DNA of 64,000 nucleotides, taken from the NCBI RefSeq assembly GCF_963676685.1, contig NC_092349.1, positions 41,803,426 through 41,867,425 on the forward strand. The letters run 5' to 3'. Position numbers and translations under genes: made by a program. Below the pieces are notes generated by a model. The model was not told the origin of the DNA. It searched no databases and saw only the letters and a program-made list of their open reading frames with translations. Below, piece by piece: positions 25,727 through 36,793 of this stretch. This DNA comes from Mytilus edulis. Its lineage: Eukaryota; Mollusca; Bivalvia; Mytilida; Mytilidae. Every line of letters starts with the position of its first letter. Position 1 is the stretch's first letter.

Positions 25727-26032
25727 ACTAAGGTGAGCAAAATAAAGGAATATAAAGCTAAGAAACGCGGGAAGTATATATATGGAATCATCACTTTGAT
25801 ATTGAAATAGAAACTGTTTTCGACATGAGATTTTTATACAGAAAACTTATGAAACGGATGAAATTTATACAGATATGAGATCAATCGATGAAATACAGTT
25901 TGCCATTTGTAGTTTCTGTCCTCCATAATTTCAATTTTCAAGTTCACTAGAAAGTTGATTTCAAGGATATGTGCGAATTTACAGAAACGACGTCCACGAA
26001 TTACATGGGTATTAAAATGCACAACTACATAC

Positions 26033-26105
26033 GCCTCCGTGGCCCAATGGATAAGGCACCGGCCTCCTAAGCCGGGGATTGCGGGTTCGAGTCCCGTCGG
26101 AGGTA
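26033..26105 (+). tRNA. trnR-CCU: tRNA-Arg(CCT), array A copy 26
   Basis: No difference from copy 1 seen. Confidence 0.97.
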
Positions 26106-26613
26106 GACAATTTTTACTAGCGTTACAACATATTCTGCCTAAATGCACTTTTTCACAAAGATCCGTTGAAAAAAATGCTGTTATTGTAGCTACATAACGG
26201 CATTTGAAATTAATTTTGTGCTTCGAAAGACTTACCAAACATGCAGCCATAACCTTTCAGCGTCCTCGAATTCACCCTAGCGTCGCTATGACAATATTCG
26301 ACAATGGAGAGGATCGACGTACTTCCTTGTGAAGTCAGACTTCAGTCAAAGCGCAAATTAACGATTGTAAACTGAAAATTTCGTGTTTTTTCCTAATTTG
26401 ACAAATTTACCGGTAAAGTTATATTCGTTCGTTACGACTTGTAGTGACTTAGGAATTCGTCTGTCGACCTTTTTATAACAGTTTTATCAAGGTAAATATG
26501 AACATGCCGCGGGACAAAATAAAATGAAGGTCCCGGGAAAATGAAAATAAGAGGACAGGTGAAGGAGCTAGAAGAAGATATATAGGAACACACAGAGAAA
26601 ATTATAAAAAGGA

Positions 26614-26733
26614 ATGTCTACAACACCCGGTATTCCCAGGCGGTCACCCATCCAAGTACTAACCGAGCTCGACGCTGCTTAACTGCGGTGATCGGACGAG
26701 AACCGGTGTTTTCAGCGTGATATGGTCGTAGAC
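26614..26733 (-). rRNA. 5S rRNA, array A copy 27
   Basis: No difference from copy 1 seen. Confidence 0.97.
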
Positions 26734-27039
26734 ACTAAGGTGAGCAAAATAAAGGAATATAAAGCTAAGAAACGCGGGAAGTATATATATGGAATCATCA
26801 CTTTGATATTGAAATAGAAACTGTTTTCGACATGAGATTTTTATACAGAAAACTTATGAAACGGATGAAATTTATACAGATATGAGATCAATCGATGAAA
26901 TACAGTTTGCCATTTGTAGTTTCTGTCCTCCATAATTTCAATTTTCAAGTTCACTAGAAAGTTGATTTCAAGGATATGTGCGAATTTACAGAAACGACGT
27001 CCACGAATTACATGGGTATTAAAATGCACAACTACATAC

Positions 27040-27112
27040 GCCTCCGTGGCCCAATGGATAAGGCACCGGCCTCCTAAGCCGGGGATTGCGGGTTCGAGTC
27101 CCGTCGGAGGTA
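27040..27112 (+). tRNA. trnR-CCU: tRNA-Arg(CCT), array A copy 27
   Basis: No difference from copy 1 seen. Confidence 0.97.
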
Positions 27113-27620
27113 GACAATTTTTACTAGCGTTACAACATATTCTGCCTAAATGCACTTTTTCACAAAGATCCGTTGAAAAAAATGCTGTTATTGTAGCTAC
27201 ATAACGGCATTTGAAATTAATTTTGTGCTTCGAAAGACTTACCAAACATGCAGCCATAACCTTTCAGCGTCCTCGAATTCACCCTAGCGTCGCTATGACA
27301 ATATTCGACAATGGAGAGGATCGACGTACTTCCTTGTGAAGTCAGACTTCAGTCAAAGCGCAAATTAACGATTGTAAACTGAAAATTTCGTGTTTTTTCC
27401 TAATTTGACAAATTTACCGGTAAAGTTATATTCGTTCGTTACGACTTGTAGTGACTTAGGAATTCGTCTGTCGACCTTTTTATAACAGTTTTATCAAGGT
27501 AAATATGAACATGCCGCGGGACAAAATAAAATGAAGGTCCCGGGAAAATGAAAATAAGAGGACAGGTGAAGGAGCTAGAAGAAGATATATAGGAACACAC
27601 AGAGAAAATTATAAAAAGGA

Positions 27621-27740
27621 ATGTCTACAACACCCGGTATTCCCAGGCGGTCACCCATCCAAGTACTAACCGAGCTCGACGCTGCTTAACTGCGGTGATC
27701 GGACGAGAACCGGTGTTTTCAGCGTGATATGGTCGTAGAC
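27621..27740 (-). rRNA. 5S rRNA, array A copy 28
   Basis: No difference from copy 1 seen. Confidence 0.97.
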
Positions 27741-28046
27741 ACTAAGGTGAGCAAAATAAAGGAATATAAAGCTAAGAAACGCGGGAAGTATATATATGGA
27801 ATCATCACTTTGATATTGAAATAGAAACTGTTTTCGACATGAGATTTTTATACAGAAAACTTATGAAACGGATGAAATTTATACAGATATGAGATCAATC
27901 GATGAAATACAGTTTGCCATTTGTAGTTTCTGTCCTCCATAATTTCAATTTTCAAGTTCACTAGAAAGTTGATTTCAAGGATATGTGCGAATTTACAGAA
28001 ACGACGTCCACGAATTACATGGGTATTAAAATGCACAACTACATAC

Positions 28047-28119
28047 GCCTCCGTGGCCCAATGGATAAGGCACCGGCCTCCTAAGCCGGGGATTGCGGGT
28101 TCGAGTCCCGTCGGAGGTA
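28047..28119 (+). tRNA. trnR-CCU: tRNA-Arg(CCT), array A copy 28
   Basis: No difference from copy 1 seen. Confidence 0.97.
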
Positions 28120-28627
28120 GACAATTTTTACTAGCGTTACAACATATTCTGCCTAAATGCACTTTTTCACAAAGATCCGTTGAAAAAAATGCTGTTATTG
28201 TAGCTACATAACGGCATTTGAAATTAATTTTGTGCTTCGAAAGACTTACCAAACATGCAGCCATAACCTTTCAGCGTCCTCGAATTCACCCTAGCGTCGC
28301 TATGACAATATTCGACAATGGAGAGGATCGACGTACTTCCTTGTGAAGTCAGACTTCAGTCAAAGCGCAAATTAACGATTGTAAACTGAAAATTTCGTGT
28401 TTTTTCCTAATTTGACAAATTTACCGGTAAAGTTATATTCGTTCGTTACGACTTGTAGTGACTTAGGAATTCGTCTGTCGACCTTTTTATAACAGTTTTA
28501 TCAAGGTAAATATGAACATGCCGCGGGACAAAATAAAATGAAGGTCCCGGGAAAATGAAAATAAGAGGACAGGTGAAGGAGCTAGAAGAAGATATATAGG
28601 AACACACAGAGAAAATTATAAAAAGGA

Positions 28628-28747
28628 ATGTCTACAACACCCGGTATTCCCAGGCGGTCACCCATCCAAGTACTAACCGAGCTCGACGCTGCTTAACTGC
28701 GGTGATCGGACGAGAACCGGTGTTTTCAGCGTGATATGGTCGTAGAC
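28628..28747 (-). rRNA. 5S rRNA, array A copy 29
   Basis: No difference from copy 1 seen. Confidence 0.97.
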
Positions 28748-29053
28748 ACTAAGGTGAGCAAAATAAAGGAATATAAAGCTAAGAAACGCGGGAAGTATAT
28801 ATATGGAATCATCACTTTGATATTGAAATAGAAACTGTTTTCGACATGAGATTTTTATACAGAAAACTTATGAAACGGATGAAATTTATACAGATATGAG
28901 ATCAATCGATGAAATACAGTTTGCCATTTGTAGTTTCTGTCCTCCATAATTTCAATTTTCAAGTTCACTAGAAAGTTGATTTCAAGGATATGTGCGAATT
29001 TACAGAAACGACGTCCACGAATTACATGGGTATTAAAATGCACAACTACATAC

Positions 29054-29126
29054 GCCTCCGTGGCCCAATGGATAAGGCACCGGCCTCCTAAGCCGGGGAT
29101 TGCGGGTTCGAGTCCCGTCGGAGGTA
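29054..29126 (+). tRNA. trnR-CCU: tRNA-Arg(CCT), array A copy 29
   Basis: No difference from copy 1 seen. Confidence 0.97.
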
Positions 29127-29634
29127 GACAATTTTTACTAGCGTTACAACATATTCTGCCTAAATGCACTTTTTCACAAAGATCCGTTGAAAAAAATGCT
29201 GTTATTGTAGCTACATAACGGCATTTGAAATTAATTTTGTGCTTCGAAAGACTTACCAAACATGCAGCCATAACCTTTCAGCGTCCTCGAATTCACCCTA
29301 GCGTCGCTATGACAATATTCGACAATGGAGAGGATCGACGTACTTCCTTGTGAAGTCAGACTTCAGTCAAAGCGCAAATTAACGATTGTAAACTGAAAAT
29401 TTCGTGTTTTTTCCTAATTTGACAAATTTACCGGTAAAGTTATATTCGTTCGTTACGACTTGTAGTGACTTAGGAATTCGTCTGTCGACCTTTTTATAAC
29501 AGTTTTATCAAGGTAAATATGAACATGCCGCGGGACAAAATAAAATGAAGGTCCCGGGAAAATGAAAATAAGAGGACAGGTGAAGGAGCTAGAAGAAGAT
29601 ATATAGGAACACACAGAGAAAATTATAAAAAGGA

Positions 29635-29754
29635 ATGTCTACAACACCCGGTATTCCCAGGCGGTCACCCATCCAAGTACTAACCGAGCTCGACGCTGCT
29701 TAACTGCGGTGATCGGACGAGAACCGGTGTTTTCAGCGTGATATGGTCGTAGAC
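29635..29754 (-). rRNA. 5S rRNA, array A copy 30, last complete one
   Basis: No difference from copy 1 seen. Confidence 0.97.
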
Positions 29755-30060
29755 ACTAAGGTGAGCAAAATAAAGGAATATAAAGCTAAGAAACGCGGGA
29801 AGTATATATATGGAATCATCACTTTGATATTGAAATAGAAACTGTTTTCGACATGAGATTTTTATACAGAAAACTTATGAAACGGATGAAATTTATACAG
29901 ATATGAGATCAATCGATGAAATACAGTTTGCCATTTGTAGTTTCTGTCCTCCATAATTTCAATTTTCAAGTTCACTAGAAAGTTGATTTCAAGGATATGT
30001 GCGAATTTACAGAAACGACGTCCACGAATTACATGGGTATTAAAATGCACAACTACATAC

Positions 30061-30133
30061 GCCTCCGTGGCCCAATGGATAAGGCACCGGCCTCCTAAGC
30101 CGGGGATTGCGGGTTCGAGTCCCGTCGGAGGTA
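30061..30133 (+). tRNA. trnR-CCU: tRNA-Arg(CCT), array A copy 30, last one
   Basis: No difference from copy 1 seen. Confidence 0.97.
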
Positions 30134-30641
30134 GACAATTTTTACTAGCGTTACAACATATTCTGCCTAAATGCACTTTTTCACAAAGATCCGTTGAAAA
30201 AAATGCTGTTATTGTAGCTACATAACGGCATTTGAAATTAATTTTGTGCTTCGAAAGACTTACCAAACATGCAGCCATAACCTTTCAGCGTCCTCGAATT
30301 CACCCTAGCGTCGCTATGACAATATTCGACAATGGAGAGGATCGACGTACTTCCTTGTGAAGTCAGACTTCAGTCAAAGCGCAAATTAACGATTGTAAAC
30401 TGAAAATTTCGTGTTTTTTCCTAATTTGACAAATTTACCGGTAAAGTTATATTCGTTCGTTACGACTTGTAGTGACTTAGGAATTCGTCTGTCGACCTTT
30501 TTATAACAGTTTTATCAAGGTAAATATGAACATGCCGCGGGACAAAATAAAATGAAGGTCCCGGGAAAATGAAAATAAGAGGACAGGTGAAGGAGCTAGA
30601 AGAAGATATATAGGAACACACAGAGAAAATTATAAAAAGGA

Positions 30642-30673
30642 ATGTCTACAACACCCGGTATTCCCAGGCGGTC
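30642..30673 (-). pseudogene. Truncated 5S rRNA at the array A boundary
   Basis: Only the last 32 nt of the 5S gene (nt 89-120) remain. The sequence then switches from GCGGTC into diverged flank. The A-box, the C-box and the start are lost, so it cannot be transcribed as a normal 5S. Confidence 0.93.
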
Positions 30674-30735
30674 GACTTATAGTGACTCAAGTTTGATATT
30701 GAAAATAGTAACTGTTTTCGACATGAGAACTTATG
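30674..30735. repeat. Degenerate, rearranged remnant of the array unit at its edge
   Basis: The first bases after the truncated 5S (GACTTATAGTGACTC) resemble unit positions 257-271. The next stretch, around TTTGATATTGAAAATAG and CTGTTTTCGACATGAGA, resembles unit positions 622-658. Substitutions and internal deletions separate them. This looks like an old decayed unit at the array margin. It is repeated at 45487-45548. Confidence 0.75.
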
Positions 30736-30783
30736 TCAATTTTCCCGTTTTCCGCTAGAGGTGTTTATTTACGTTCCTCTCAC

Positions 30784-30826
30784 CTTAACTGCAGCGAAGT
30801 GATCCGATAGAAATCCCAGTATTTTC
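30784..30826 (-). pseudogene. Decayed 5S rRNA relic in the flank
   Basis: Read on the minus strand this resembles 5S nt 22-57. It has AAAATACTGG for AAAACACCGG, then ATCGGATCAC for GTCCGATCAC, a short insertion, and GCAGTTAAG kept intact. No spacer of the normal unit follows. It is an old, inactive fragment, repeated at 45597-45639. Confidence 0.6.
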
Positions 30827-31546
30827 TATTTTTACTTTGGGAAATACCACTAGTATATTTTACGAAACTATGTAAAGCATCTATTAACTGGTATTTGTTA
30901 CGAAACTGTTGATGACATTCCGTGAGTATTTAACGAGTTGAAATGGAATTTTACCATATAGTTGGCAGTAGAAACCTTTTAATAAGCCAAAAGATAGTTA
31001 GAAAGATAACAAATTGACAAAAAAAAACGATTAAAAGATAACAGACACAAAATATAAATCAATTGTTTTATAAACAATTGTCAAATGGATTTCCCCTCCG
31101 AAACATGATTGATAAATGATTTTTATATTACTTTATTGATTCAATCAATCATGTTAATTAAACACGGGGTCTTTTGAATCAAGCTATGCGATCTTAAACA
31201 AATGAGACGGAAACATGCATGCTTTGTATATATATATATTTTTTTTTTTAACAAAATACCAAAACAAAAAAAACACAAACTTCCGTCTTCTCTTATACTT
31301 TAGTTACTTACCAGTCTTTCAAACCTCGAAGGGTAAAACATGTCATACCATTTAAATTTTTATAAAATACTAAGAAGTCTAAAACTGCCCTTTTTTTATT
31401 TTTGAAAAAATTATATTTGCCAAATGATCATTGTACTTTTGCTTTGGGTATATGATCTTTCACACGATATCACACTCCTATCAACTTTTCCCCGAATATG
31501 ACATTAACGAAGCAGTACTTAGTATTATGACAGGTTTTGTACTTGC

Positions 31547-31745
31547 ATGATCATCACAATGAGTACCAGAAGTGGAGCAAGATTATGCTACTCTTCCAGG
31601 GTACCGAGATTACCACTGATTTTGTCGGTATTCTTCAGCTCTGTCTTTGGTTTCCCATGTTGTGTTTTTAGTTTTTTCCAAGGCATTGTTAGTTTGTGTG
31701 CGTCATATGAGCTTGAAATTCCGATATCACCCGCCTCTCTTTTAT
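31547..31745 (+). repeat. Dispersed mussel repeat fragment (copy 1)
   Basis: The stretch ending in GGCATTGTTAGTTTGTGTGC and CCGCCTCTCTTTTAT resembles, from memory, a family very common in mussel genomic and transcript sequence. A short open frame runs through it but has no domain. The second copy is at 46360-46558. Confidence 0.5.
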
Positions 31746-32141
31746 AATTGACTAATTATATCGCAATTTCAATCCAATCCAAATGACAATTTTATTTTAC
31801 CTATATAATGCATATTTACAGACAACTTGAGTTACACAATTGAACTCAATGATAGATGACATAGTTTATAATCCTAACGACCAATTCACAAAACAGAGAA
31901 GCAAACATCCTTAACAAATCTATGTGTGACGGAAATAGCAGTCAATTAATTTTGCATGATGTTTAGTATACAACTGACTTAAGTGCAAACCAGCTTGAAG
32001 TTATTTTGAATTCTTTAACCATTGCTACACCATTTGAAAAGTAATACAAATATCTCTCTTTCCATAAATAACTTAGGTGGAAGACCTTTCCCACAAATTA
32101 CAAGCAAAGTATAAACTTCTTACCTTTATATTGACTAATAC

Positions 32142-32171
32142 CAGAGACATATAATATTATATATGTCTCTG
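32142..32171. repeat. Perfect short palindrome
   Basis: Arms CAGAGACATATA and TATATGTCTCTG pair perfectly around a 6-base centre. The second copy is at 46955-46984. Function unknown. Confidence 0.7.
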
Positions 32172-32308
32172 CAAATACTTAAAGAAACAACTGTAACAGT
32201 GACACAAGAGTGGACACACTAAAATGTCTCGCCTTCTTTACTAACCATTGATTTTATGTTGATAGTCCTTAATATAAAGCTTTATTACAAGAATCACATA
32301 AAATTAAC

Positions 32309-32900
32309 ATGATCCACGAAAATGAGGTCAAAGTCAAATAAACCAAGAGAAATACATGCACACCCTACAATCATTCAATACAGAGGTGGATTTAGGGGGG
32401 GGCCTTGGGGCCCGGGCCCCCCTTTTTGGGAAAAAAATTGGTTGCTTATATAGGGAATCATTGAAGCGTGACTGGAGCGGGCCCCCTCTTAGGTCAGTCA
32501 GTGGGCCCCGCTTATGAAAATTTCTGGATCCGCCACTGCAATACACCAAATGTCGTTGACTATTGCCTAAATAGTATATGAGAAACAAACTTGACCATTA
32601 AAACTTCAAAAAAACTAGACCAATGAACAATGAAAATAAGGTCAAGATCAGATGATACCTGCCAGACCTATACTCCTAATACAATCCTTCCATACAACAA
32701 ATATAGTTGAACTATTGCTTATAGTTTGAAAAAAACCCAGACCAAAACACATAACTTCAACACTGAGCAATGAACCGTGAAAATGAAGTCAAGGTCAAAT
32801 AAAACCTGTGAGACTGACATACACTAAATATATTTGACCTATTGCAATCATTCCAATTGTATTAGAAAAAAATGCCATAACACAAAAACCTTCATTACAT
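32309..32900 (+). repeat. Short tandem repeat, about 150-bp units, about three copies (copy 1)
   Basis: The segment around GAAAATGAGGTCAAAGTCAA recurs near 32309, 32622 and 32769 with moderate divergence. The last two are 147 bp apart. The first spacing is larger because a 158-bp element (32381-32538) sits inside the first unit. The second copy is at 47122-47713. Confidence 0.75.
32381..32538. mobile_element. 158-bp non-autonomous terminal-inverted-repeat element (copy 1)
   Basis: The ends CAGAGGTGGATTTAG and CTGGATCCGCCACTG form imperfect 15-bp inverted repeats (11 of 15). The element is GC-rich in an AT-rich setting and is flanked by the direct repeat CAATA. It interrupts a tandem-repeat unit, so neighbouring units show the uninterrupted site. 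The end sequence recalls hAT-type miniature elements, but the 5-bp duplication is shorter than the 8 bp usual for hAT. Confidence 0.75.
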
Positions 32901-33308
32901 AAGGCATCTATACACAAAGTATGAAGCATCAAGGTCTTCCATCTTCTAAAATATAAAGCTTATAAGAAGCTAGCTAGCTAACTAATGTAGCCGCCAGATC
33001 ACTATCTCTATGTCAAGCTTTTTGCGACAAAAGTAAAAAAAACAAAAAAAAACTGTTTAAATGATAAAGAAATAAAACTAGCTATTTATTTATCCCTCAA
33101 TTTATTTGGATTTCATTAAATATTTAATCACAATTACATTTTCAAATTATTCTAAATTGATAAACAAATGAATAATTTCAACTACCTATCATTTCCCAAT
33201 TAAATTTAAAATTACAATAAGAATTCTGATAATATGCACTAATAAGTTTTTTTTTCCGAATTAAACGATATTGAAGAATCAGAATAGTGAATGGAAACAT
33301 GGACATAT

Positions 33309-33691
33309 GGAATGTGTTAAAAAGCCAGACCAAAGAGAAGAACACATGGGACTTAAATGCAGCAAGAAAATTCTACACCTAGAGGTGTGCTTCAGCTGGA
33401 CCCTAAACTATAATGTATATTAGTTAAGCAAAATGGGGGGATACTTAACATGCAACATATTGATGAACCAAAATTTAAATTTAAAAAAAACAAACACAGA
33501 AAACAACAAAGTTTCTGAGTCCTGAGTCTTTTTTTTTTAAATACTGGTTCATTTGTTTGGTTGTGAGTTTAGTGAGGCTTCTATTTCCCTCTAGTTTACA
33601 TTTATAGTTTAGGGGCCAGCTGAAGCCAACCTCAAGTTGAGGGATTTCTTGCTGCATTGAAAACCCATTGTTGCTTTTTTGGACACATTCC
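33309..33691. repeat. Foldback element with imperfect inverted arms (copy 1)
   Basis: The left arm (33309-33430) contains GCAGCAAGAAA, CTTCAGCTGGACCCTAAACT and the end GGAATGTGT. The right arm (about 33590-33691) contains their complements, including AGTTTAGGGGCCAGCTGAAG, TTTCTTGCTGC and ACACATTCC. The arms match over about 110 bases with scattered differences around a 160-bp centre that holds a T run. No transposase frame is present. The copy is at 48122-48505. Confidence 0.7.
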
Positions 33692-35164
33692 CTGCTTTAA
33701 ATCTCTATCAAAATTAAATCATTTATCTGTTACAATTCTTCTTCTTAAGAACAGGATTGAAAAACAAAACATGACTGCAGAATTTTTAGTATGTGGAATT
33801 AAAATGATCTGAAATTCACCAAAGAAAAGAATCAAATTACATTTAATTAAGCTAAATTAAAATTGTGTGTGCGTCTCCATTTTTTAACAGCAAATTGAAA
33901 TTCACTAGACTTTGATACTTTGCACTGTATAAATGAAATTTGCTTTACATAGGTGTCTGATGTGGAAAATTAAGGTTTGGTCTTAATAAGAAATTGCAAT
34001 CACAATATTTGGTAATTCTTCATGGATAAACCTGTTAATAGTTAGTAAACAGTTATCAAAGGTACCAGAAAGTTGACCACGTTTTAAACAAACATATAAC
34101 CATATCTTTTATGTTTTAAGCATAATTGATGAAAATGTTCTTGATAATAAAAAAAGATTCACACACAAAACTTACTAAATTACTAACCTATTACTTAGCA
34201 TAAAAAAGCACTCAGTGTATAATATAAATCTATGAGATTTCATTCTGCTCTGTGATTTAAAACAGACATTGTAAAACAGAGATTCGTAGACATTACAGAC
34301 CTAAAGTAAAGGCAGATCTTTTAGTAAAAAATATTACTAATATAAATTAATGAAATCACAGTAGCACTACACAATGTATATTAAAAACTAATAATAGTTT
34401 TAAAAAAGTCCAATACAGATTTCAAAAGTTAATGAGAAAATACAGGTTTAACAGATAGTTGGTTGGACAATCTTCTGTAAACTTCAGTTTTTGTTTAATA
34501 AAAACATTAACCAATCAAAATGTTATCAAATATTCTGAGAGACCTTAAAACAAAAATTATGTTTTCCTAAGACTAATACTTATATATTATATATTTTTGT
34601 ATGTATGCTACTGAAAAAATTTAGTATCCAAATGCATGTTTTATTTATAATAAATATGCATCAGTAAATGTCTATCAAAGAAGATAAATAAGGAATGCTT
34701 TCATACACATACATGTTATTCAAAAGAGATACATATGAACAAAATTAATACTGAACTTATAATACATCACAAAGGAAAATGATCATGATTTGAAAAGAAG
34801 TCGTCAATGAAACGGGAAAATGATTAAATACCGGTACTCAGGGATCAACAATAAACATTGTCTCCCTTTTAAATGTCTGAAAATTGACATTCTAAGCTGC
34901 CTTAAACTTGGTCAAAACTCCCTCATACACCATACATGTAGACATTTATTTTAAATAACTTGTTATCCAAGAAAATATTGTTTTTTTAATTATAAAAAAA
35001 TGTACTGATAAATAGGTAACATTTGTAATATTCTTATCAGATAAATTTCCCAACCTTTAGGATTGAAATCAAAACATATAATTTCCAATATTTTTAAATA
35101 AAAAGAATATTAAACAATTGTCTTCTTTGACGTCATACTAATTATTTTTGATTGTCTATAGTAA

Positions 35165-35398
35165 TGATTGATTGATGTTTAACACCATTTTTAGCACTAT
35201 TGGCTTTTCATGGCAGTCAGTTTTTATTGGTGGAGGAAGCCAGAGTGCCTTGAGAGGAACTACAACCTATGGCAGGAAAACTGATAATCCTTGTCAATTA
35301 AGATAGATTGGAATTGAACACATGTAGGGTTTAAACTCTCAACCTCAGTGTTGACAGGCTTGTGATACAGTAGTTAAACTACTTAGACCACTTGGACA
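35165..35398 (-). mobile_element. tRNA-derived SINE (copy 1)
   Basis: Read on the minus strand it begins with a degenerate tRNA-like head: an A-box-like stretch CCAAGTGGTCTAAG and a B-box-like GAGTTTAAACCC. It continues through a body with CCACCAATAAAAACTGACTG and ends in repeats of CAATCAAT. This arrangement is typical of tRNA-derived SINEs, and very similar elements are widespread in molluscs, possibly the RUDI/Meta type. The naming is from memory. The copy is at 49979-50212. Confidence 0.7.
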
Positions 35399-35970
35399 TT
35401 GTTGTCATAATGAAATTTTGGTCAGTCAGTTTATAATATATTCAGACAACAATTACTTTATTTTAGTAATATGTTACATTTTAATTTTTTTTAAAACATG
35501 AAAGCTATGAAAAACTGAATGTTTAATTTGAATTTACACAATACAACCACATAGTAATACTTATACCATAATACCAACATCTTTGTCAACTTTTTACAAA
35601 TAACCCATTTGTGTCATTTAAAAATTATAAATTACAATGTTCCCTAATGTAAAATTTACATTTAATAATCAAACATCCTATTACAAAACAACGAAATTTT
35701 GTTTCTAAATTATTGACTAACAAAATATTTCCCACAATTTAAATACCTTTCACTAAAAATGGCACAATAAACAACCTGTAAAAATCAAGATTGGTTTGTT
35801 GACAAAATTTATAACAAGAAATATGGCATGTATCATTAGATAAAATCATCTTAATATGATTAACATAGTTTCCCACTAAACTTAGAGATATGGTCTACCA
35901 AAATCACAATTATTATCATACTTTCAAAAAAAAATTAAGTGTTTTTTTTATTTATAATAAATATAGTATA

Positions 35971-36066
35971 TAGATATAAAAAGATGTGGTATGAGTGCCA
36001 ATTAGACAACTCTCCATCCAAGTCACAATTTATAAAAGAAAACAATTATAGGTCTTCAACAGGGAG
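35971..36066 (+). repeat. Dispersed mussel repeat fragment (copy 1)
   Basis: The stretch with AGATGTGGTATGAGTGCCAA and ACAACTCTCCATCCAA matches, from memory, a very abundant mussel interspersed repeat. The other end of the same family appears at 63595-63671 in the opposite sense. The copy is at 50786-50881. Confidence 0.55.
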
Positions 36067-36793
36067 TTATATGCATAGTATAATTTAAACAAATTTATTT
36101 TATTTCTTGTTAATAAAAAAAATGTTGACCTTTGAACTTTAACAATTGTGGATTGATTGATTGATAAGGTTTGATTTTCAACATCTATGCATGGTGACAA
36201 TTTCAAGTTATTTAAAGTTTTAAAGTTCTAAATATTAAATTATTTTCTCAAATATATTATTTAATGCAGAATAAGAATATAAAGCATGGATTCTGGTCCA
36301 AAAACAAAATTTTACAATATTTCAAAAAGCTCACATTATAATAAACATGTGAAATGTGTATCAAGTTGATGTAACCATAACTTTGTGGTAAACTACTTAA
36401 ACTTAAAAGTTTATACACGATATGCATGATTAGAATGTTCAGTGAATTGTGACATCTCGGTCAAAACCCTAACAAGTTGTATAAAATTATTCATATATAG
36501 CCATTAAATAAATATAAAGTCCTTATATGAAATAAATACTATCTTATATATTGCTTGAAGTATAAGTATATAAAAAAAAGTATATTTTAGACCATATCCC
36601 TTAAAAATATACAAAAAATACCAAAGTTTAAAACAACAAATTTAATACATGTATGCTCTATTGGTTAATAACAATTAATACCAGAATAAAATCACCGGTG
36701 CAGATACTTTGCTGCTTAGTAATACCTTAAAGGCTAATTAATTTGCAAGTGAAATATCTAAAGAACACATTTTTTAGCACCATGATTTCTTGT

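Larger units (their letters stand above)
1..30673. repeat. Tandem array A: 1007-bp units, each with 5S rRNA (-) and tRNA-Arg(CCT) (+)
   Basis: The same segment recurs every 1007 bases: 30 complete 5S/tRNA pairs, plus a partial unit at the left edge and a truncated 5S at the right end. Within a unit the 5S gene is on the minus strand and the tRNA on the plus strand. Their 5' ends face each other across 306 bp, and the 3' ends of neighbouring units converge across 508 bp. Three units are 1006 bp long because of single-base deletions (two in the tRNA, one in the 5S). I noticed no substitutions between units, though I did not align every base. Base 1 corresponds to base 1008 of the next unit, so the array continues to the left. 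Confidence 0.98.
30827..36793. other. Non-coding flank between array and PEP phosphomutase 3' end (copy 1)
   Basis: This AT-rich stretch has no convincing coding region. It holds the dispersed repeats listed separately (near 31547, 32309, 33309, 35165 and 35971), a TA/T-rich simple run near 31228-31250, and probably the PEP phosphomutase 3' untranslated region at its right end. No recognisable feature was seen in roughly 33700-35160 or 36070-36790. The same content recurs at 45640-51608. Confidence 0.7.

Noticed and set aside
1-30673. CRISPR-like or satellite explanation for the regular array
   Set aside because: Units are 1 kb long with recognisable 5S and tRNA genes and no spacer variation. 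This is eukaryotic rDNA-type repetition.
32334-32588. 84-residue open frame (and its twin at 47147)
   Set aside because: It lies mostly in the 158-bp GC-rich inverted-repeat element and shows no protein family.
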